A DNA stretch of 5,712 bases from Nitrososphaera sp. UBA217 (GTDB lineage Archaea; Thermoproteota; Nitrososphaeria; Nitrososphaerales; Nitrososphaeraceae). Under the pieces are notes generated by a model. It was not told where the DNA came from. It was given only the letters and a program-made list of their open reading frames with translations, and ran no database searches. Below are positions 4,061 to 5,712 of the stretch, in pieces; position 1 is the stretch's first letter, and each line of letters starts with the position of its first letter. The DNA is taken from the NCBI GenBank assembly GCA_002501845.1, contig DAOL01000050.1, positions 1 to 5,712 on the forward strand, given 5' to 3'. A program made the translations under genes and the position numbers.

Positions 4061-5536
4061 TTGAGCGAGCTTGTCACTAGGAGCGGCAGCCATAAAGTCA
4101 GGAAGGTAAGCGATCTAGAATACCGCATAGACCAAAACTCTACTAGAGGAATGAAGGTTCCAGTAACGATCTACGCTAACGAGTCTTTGATATCAAAAAT
4201 GGTAACGGACAGGACAATTGACCAGGCTGCAAATGTCGCTACGCTGCCAGGCGTCATGAAACATGTCGTCGTGCTACCAGACGGCCACGAGGGCTATGGC
4301 TTTCCAGTCGGCGGAGTCGCAGCAACTGACATTGAGGAAGGGGTCATCAGCCCTGGCGGCGTGGGCTACGACATCAATTGTGGCGTCAGGCTTATGCGTA
4401 CGAACCTGAAAGAAAGCGATTTGCGGCCGCGGCTGAAAGATCTTGTTAACGAGCTTTTCAAGTCAATCCCCTCCGGTGTCGGGAGCGAGGGCATAATAAG
4501 ACTGACTAGGCCAGAGCTCGATGAGCTCTTGGTCGAAGGAGTAGGATGGGCCGTCAGGCACGGCTACGGAACAGAAGACGACGCAGACGTCGGCGAAGAG
4601 GGAGGCATGATGGCGGGGGCAAACCCTGCGAATGTTTCGGACACTGCGAGAAAAAGAGGGGCGTCTCAACTTGGATCATTGGGGTCGGGCAACCATTTTC
4701 TCGAAGTGCAAAAGGTTGATGGGATTTTCGACGAGCGGGCCGCAAAGGCGATGGGCATCAACCAGGTCGGGCAATTGACTGTCTTGATACACTGCGGCTC
4801 GCGGGGCTTTGGTCACCAAATATGCACCGACTATCTGCGCGTTTCTGAATCTGCACTACGAAAATACGGACTGACGCTTGCAGATCGGGAACTTGCATGT
4901 GTTCCAAACAATTCGAAGGAAGGCGAGTACTACCGCAAGGCAATGTATTCCGCGCTCAACTTTGCGTGGGCAAACAGACAAATGATCACCCACTGGACCC
5001 GTAAGACTTTCGAGCGCGTCTTTAAGTCCCGCGAGGGCGGCCTTGAGATGGATCTCGTTTACGATGTTGCGCACAATATTGCCAAGGTCGAGCGCCATAG
5101 GATCGACGGCGAGGGCAGCCGCGACATGGTTGTGCACAGAAAAGGTGCCACCCGGGCGTTCCCGGCAGGAATGGAACAAGTGCCGGGCAAATACCGCAGT
5201 ATAGGCCAGCCAGTGATAATCCCCGGCTCGATGGGGACCGCGAGCTGGATCCTGCTTGGCGGCCAAAAGTCCCTTGACCTCAGCTTTGGCTCGACTGCGC
5301 ACGGCGCCGGCAGGACGATGTCAAGGTCTGCCGCAAGGCGAAACTACACTGCGGAAGGCGTGAAAAGCGGATTAGATTCAAAGGGCATATACGTCAGGGC
5401 ACTGACTAGAGAAGGCGTCGTCGAGGAGACGCCTGAAGCTTACAAGGACGTCGACGCAGTCGCCAACGTATCACATTCGCTTGGTATAGCCACTAAGGTC
5501 GTAAGGCTCGTACCAATAGGGGTGATAAAGGGCTGA
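4061..5536 (+). CDS. rtcB: RNA-splicing ligase RtcB
   Basis: RtcB joins an RNA 2',3'-cyclic phosphate (or 3'-phosphate) end to a 5'-OH end using GTP and Mn2+. In archaea it ligates tRNA exons after intron removal. The 491 residues match archaeal RtcB, with no intein. All metal and catalytic positions are visible: the DINC motif (Asp104, Cys107), GSGNHF (Asn211, His212), His244 in IHCGSRG, His338 in VAHN, and His414 in STAHGAGR, the histidine that carries GMP. PDGHEGYGFPVGG (73-85) and SPGGVGYD (97-104) are also intact. TTG 4061 is chosen because it is the only usual start between the previous stop and the conserved MKVPV segment at 31-35; it gives an N-terminus slightly longer than that of Pyrococcus. 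The frame is open further upstream to the end of the epimerase gene but holds no ATG, GTG or TTG. Its likely substrates, two intron-bearing tRNAs, lie 2-3 kb upstream. Confidence 0.96.
   Translation: MSELVTRSGSHKVRKVSDLEYRIDQNSTRGMKVPVTIYANESLISKMVTDRTIDQAANVATLPGVMKHVVVLPDGHEGYGFPVGGVAATDIEEGVISPGGVGYDINCGVRLMRTNLKESDLRPRLKDLVNELFKSIPSGVGSEGIIRLTRPELDELLVEGVGWAVRHGYGTEDDADVGEEGGMMAGANPANVSDTARKRGASQLGSLGSGNHFLEVQKVDGIFDERAAKAMGINQVGQLTVLIHCGSRGFGHQICTDYLRVSESALRKYGLTLADRELACVPNNSKEGEYYRKAMYSALNFAWANRQMITHWTRKTFERVFKSREGGLEMDLVYDVAHNIAKVERHRIDGEGSRDMVVHRKGATRAFPAGMEQVPGKYRSIGQPVIIPGSMGTASWILLGGQKSLDLSFGSTAHGAGRTMSRSAARRNYTAEGVKSGLDSKGIYVRALTREGVVEETPEAYKDVDAVANVSHSLGIATKVVRLVPIGVIKG
5518..5526 (+). 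promoter_or_regulatory. Strong Shine-Dalgarno site for the PDCD5 gene
   Basis: AGGGGTGAT, inside the last codons of rtcB, contains GGTGAT, an exact match to the 16S anti-Shine-Dalgarno complement AGGAGGTGAT. It ends six bases before CTG 5533. It is the best ribosome-binding match in the window and marks CTG as the start. Confidence 0.7.
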
Positions 5537-5712
5537 CATCTGAAGATCCTGACATCGAGATAATCAAGGCGCGCAAGCTAAAAGAGCTGCGTGAAAAGGC
5601 GGCAGCTGTTGAAAAGGCAAAATCAACAGGTCAACAAAAGAAAAAGTCTGCCCGCGACATAGTGTCAGGCTTTCTGTACGACAGGGGGGATGAGGTGCTC
5701 AATTTGGCATAC
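5533..5712 (+). CDS. PDCD5-family DNA-binding protein (5' part, CTG start)
   Basis: The first 60 codons of a small basic protein run off the right edge. The sequence begins L/M-TSEDPDIE, then a charged helix rich in Lys, Glu and Ala (about 11-38), then SARDIVSGFLYDRGDEVLNLA (39-59), which matches the start of the core helical bundle of archaeal PDCD5/TFAR19-like proteins. Known structures of the family are compact helical bundles with a flexible N-terminal helix, and the archaeal proteins are annotated as DNA-binding; the exact role is unsettled. No ATG, GTG or TTG exists in frame between the TAA at 5494-5496 and codon 44. CTG 5533, six bases after a strong Shine-Dalgarno, gives the expected N-terminus. 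Its TG is shared with the rtcB stop TGA, so the two are translationally coupled and form an operon. The archaeal gene often neighbours ribosomal protein genes, which may follow beyond the window. Confidence 0.88.
   Translation, partial: MTSEDPDIEIIKARKLKELREKAAAVEKAKSTGQQKKKSARDIVSGFLYDRGDEVLNLAY

Noticed and set aside
4856..5302. 148-codon minus-strand frame within rtcB
   Set aside because: Antisense shadow of a strongly conserved gene.

Overview
The window looks like chromosomal DNA of an ammonia-oxidising archaeon of the Nitrososphaera type (Thaumarchaeota/Nitrososphaeria). This rests on two intron-containing tRNA genes without an encoded CCA, an archaeal adenylosuccinate lyase, an archaeal-size RtcB ligase followed by a PDCD5-family protein, a secreted protein ending in a PEFG-CTERM-like tail, a one-finger C2H2 protein, and TATA-like boxes about 32 bases before several start codons. 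The genus is an inference; no marker gene fixes it.

Layout. Positions 1-387 hold no gene I can support. A secreted, membrane-anchored surface protein follows (388-1005, +), then a promoter and elongator-type tRNA-Met(CAT) with a 17-nt intron (1206-1297, +). Three very small zinc-binding proteins come next: a C2H2 finger (1301-1465, -), a CX2C-X10-CX2C protein (1525-1716, -) and a zinc ribbon (1816-1953, +). tRNA-Phe(GAA), with a 17-nt intron at the unusual position 30/31, lies at 1997-2087 (+). It converges on purB (2090-3445, -), the adenylosuccinate lyase of purine synthesis. Upstream of purB, and divergent from it, is an N-terminally truncated D-glucuronyl C5-epimerase domain (3480-4031, +). 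Then come rtcB (4061-5536, +) and the start of a PDCD5-family gene (5533 to the right edge, +), which overlaps the rtcB stop codon.

Themes. The two tRNA precursors need a splicing endonuclease and a ligase, and the ligase RtcB is encoded in the same window. Initiation is varied: ATG for purB and the surface protein, GTG for the C2H2 protein, TTG for the ribbon and rtcB, and apparently CTG for the PDCD5 gene, which has the strongest Shine-Dalgarno match in the window. Both tRNA genes end only 2-3 bases from the stop codon of an opposing protein gene, so transcripts must overlap there. I see no CRISPR array, insertion sequence or obvious defence system. The less conserved parts are the left 1.2 kb, the small zinc-protein cluster and the truncated epimerase.
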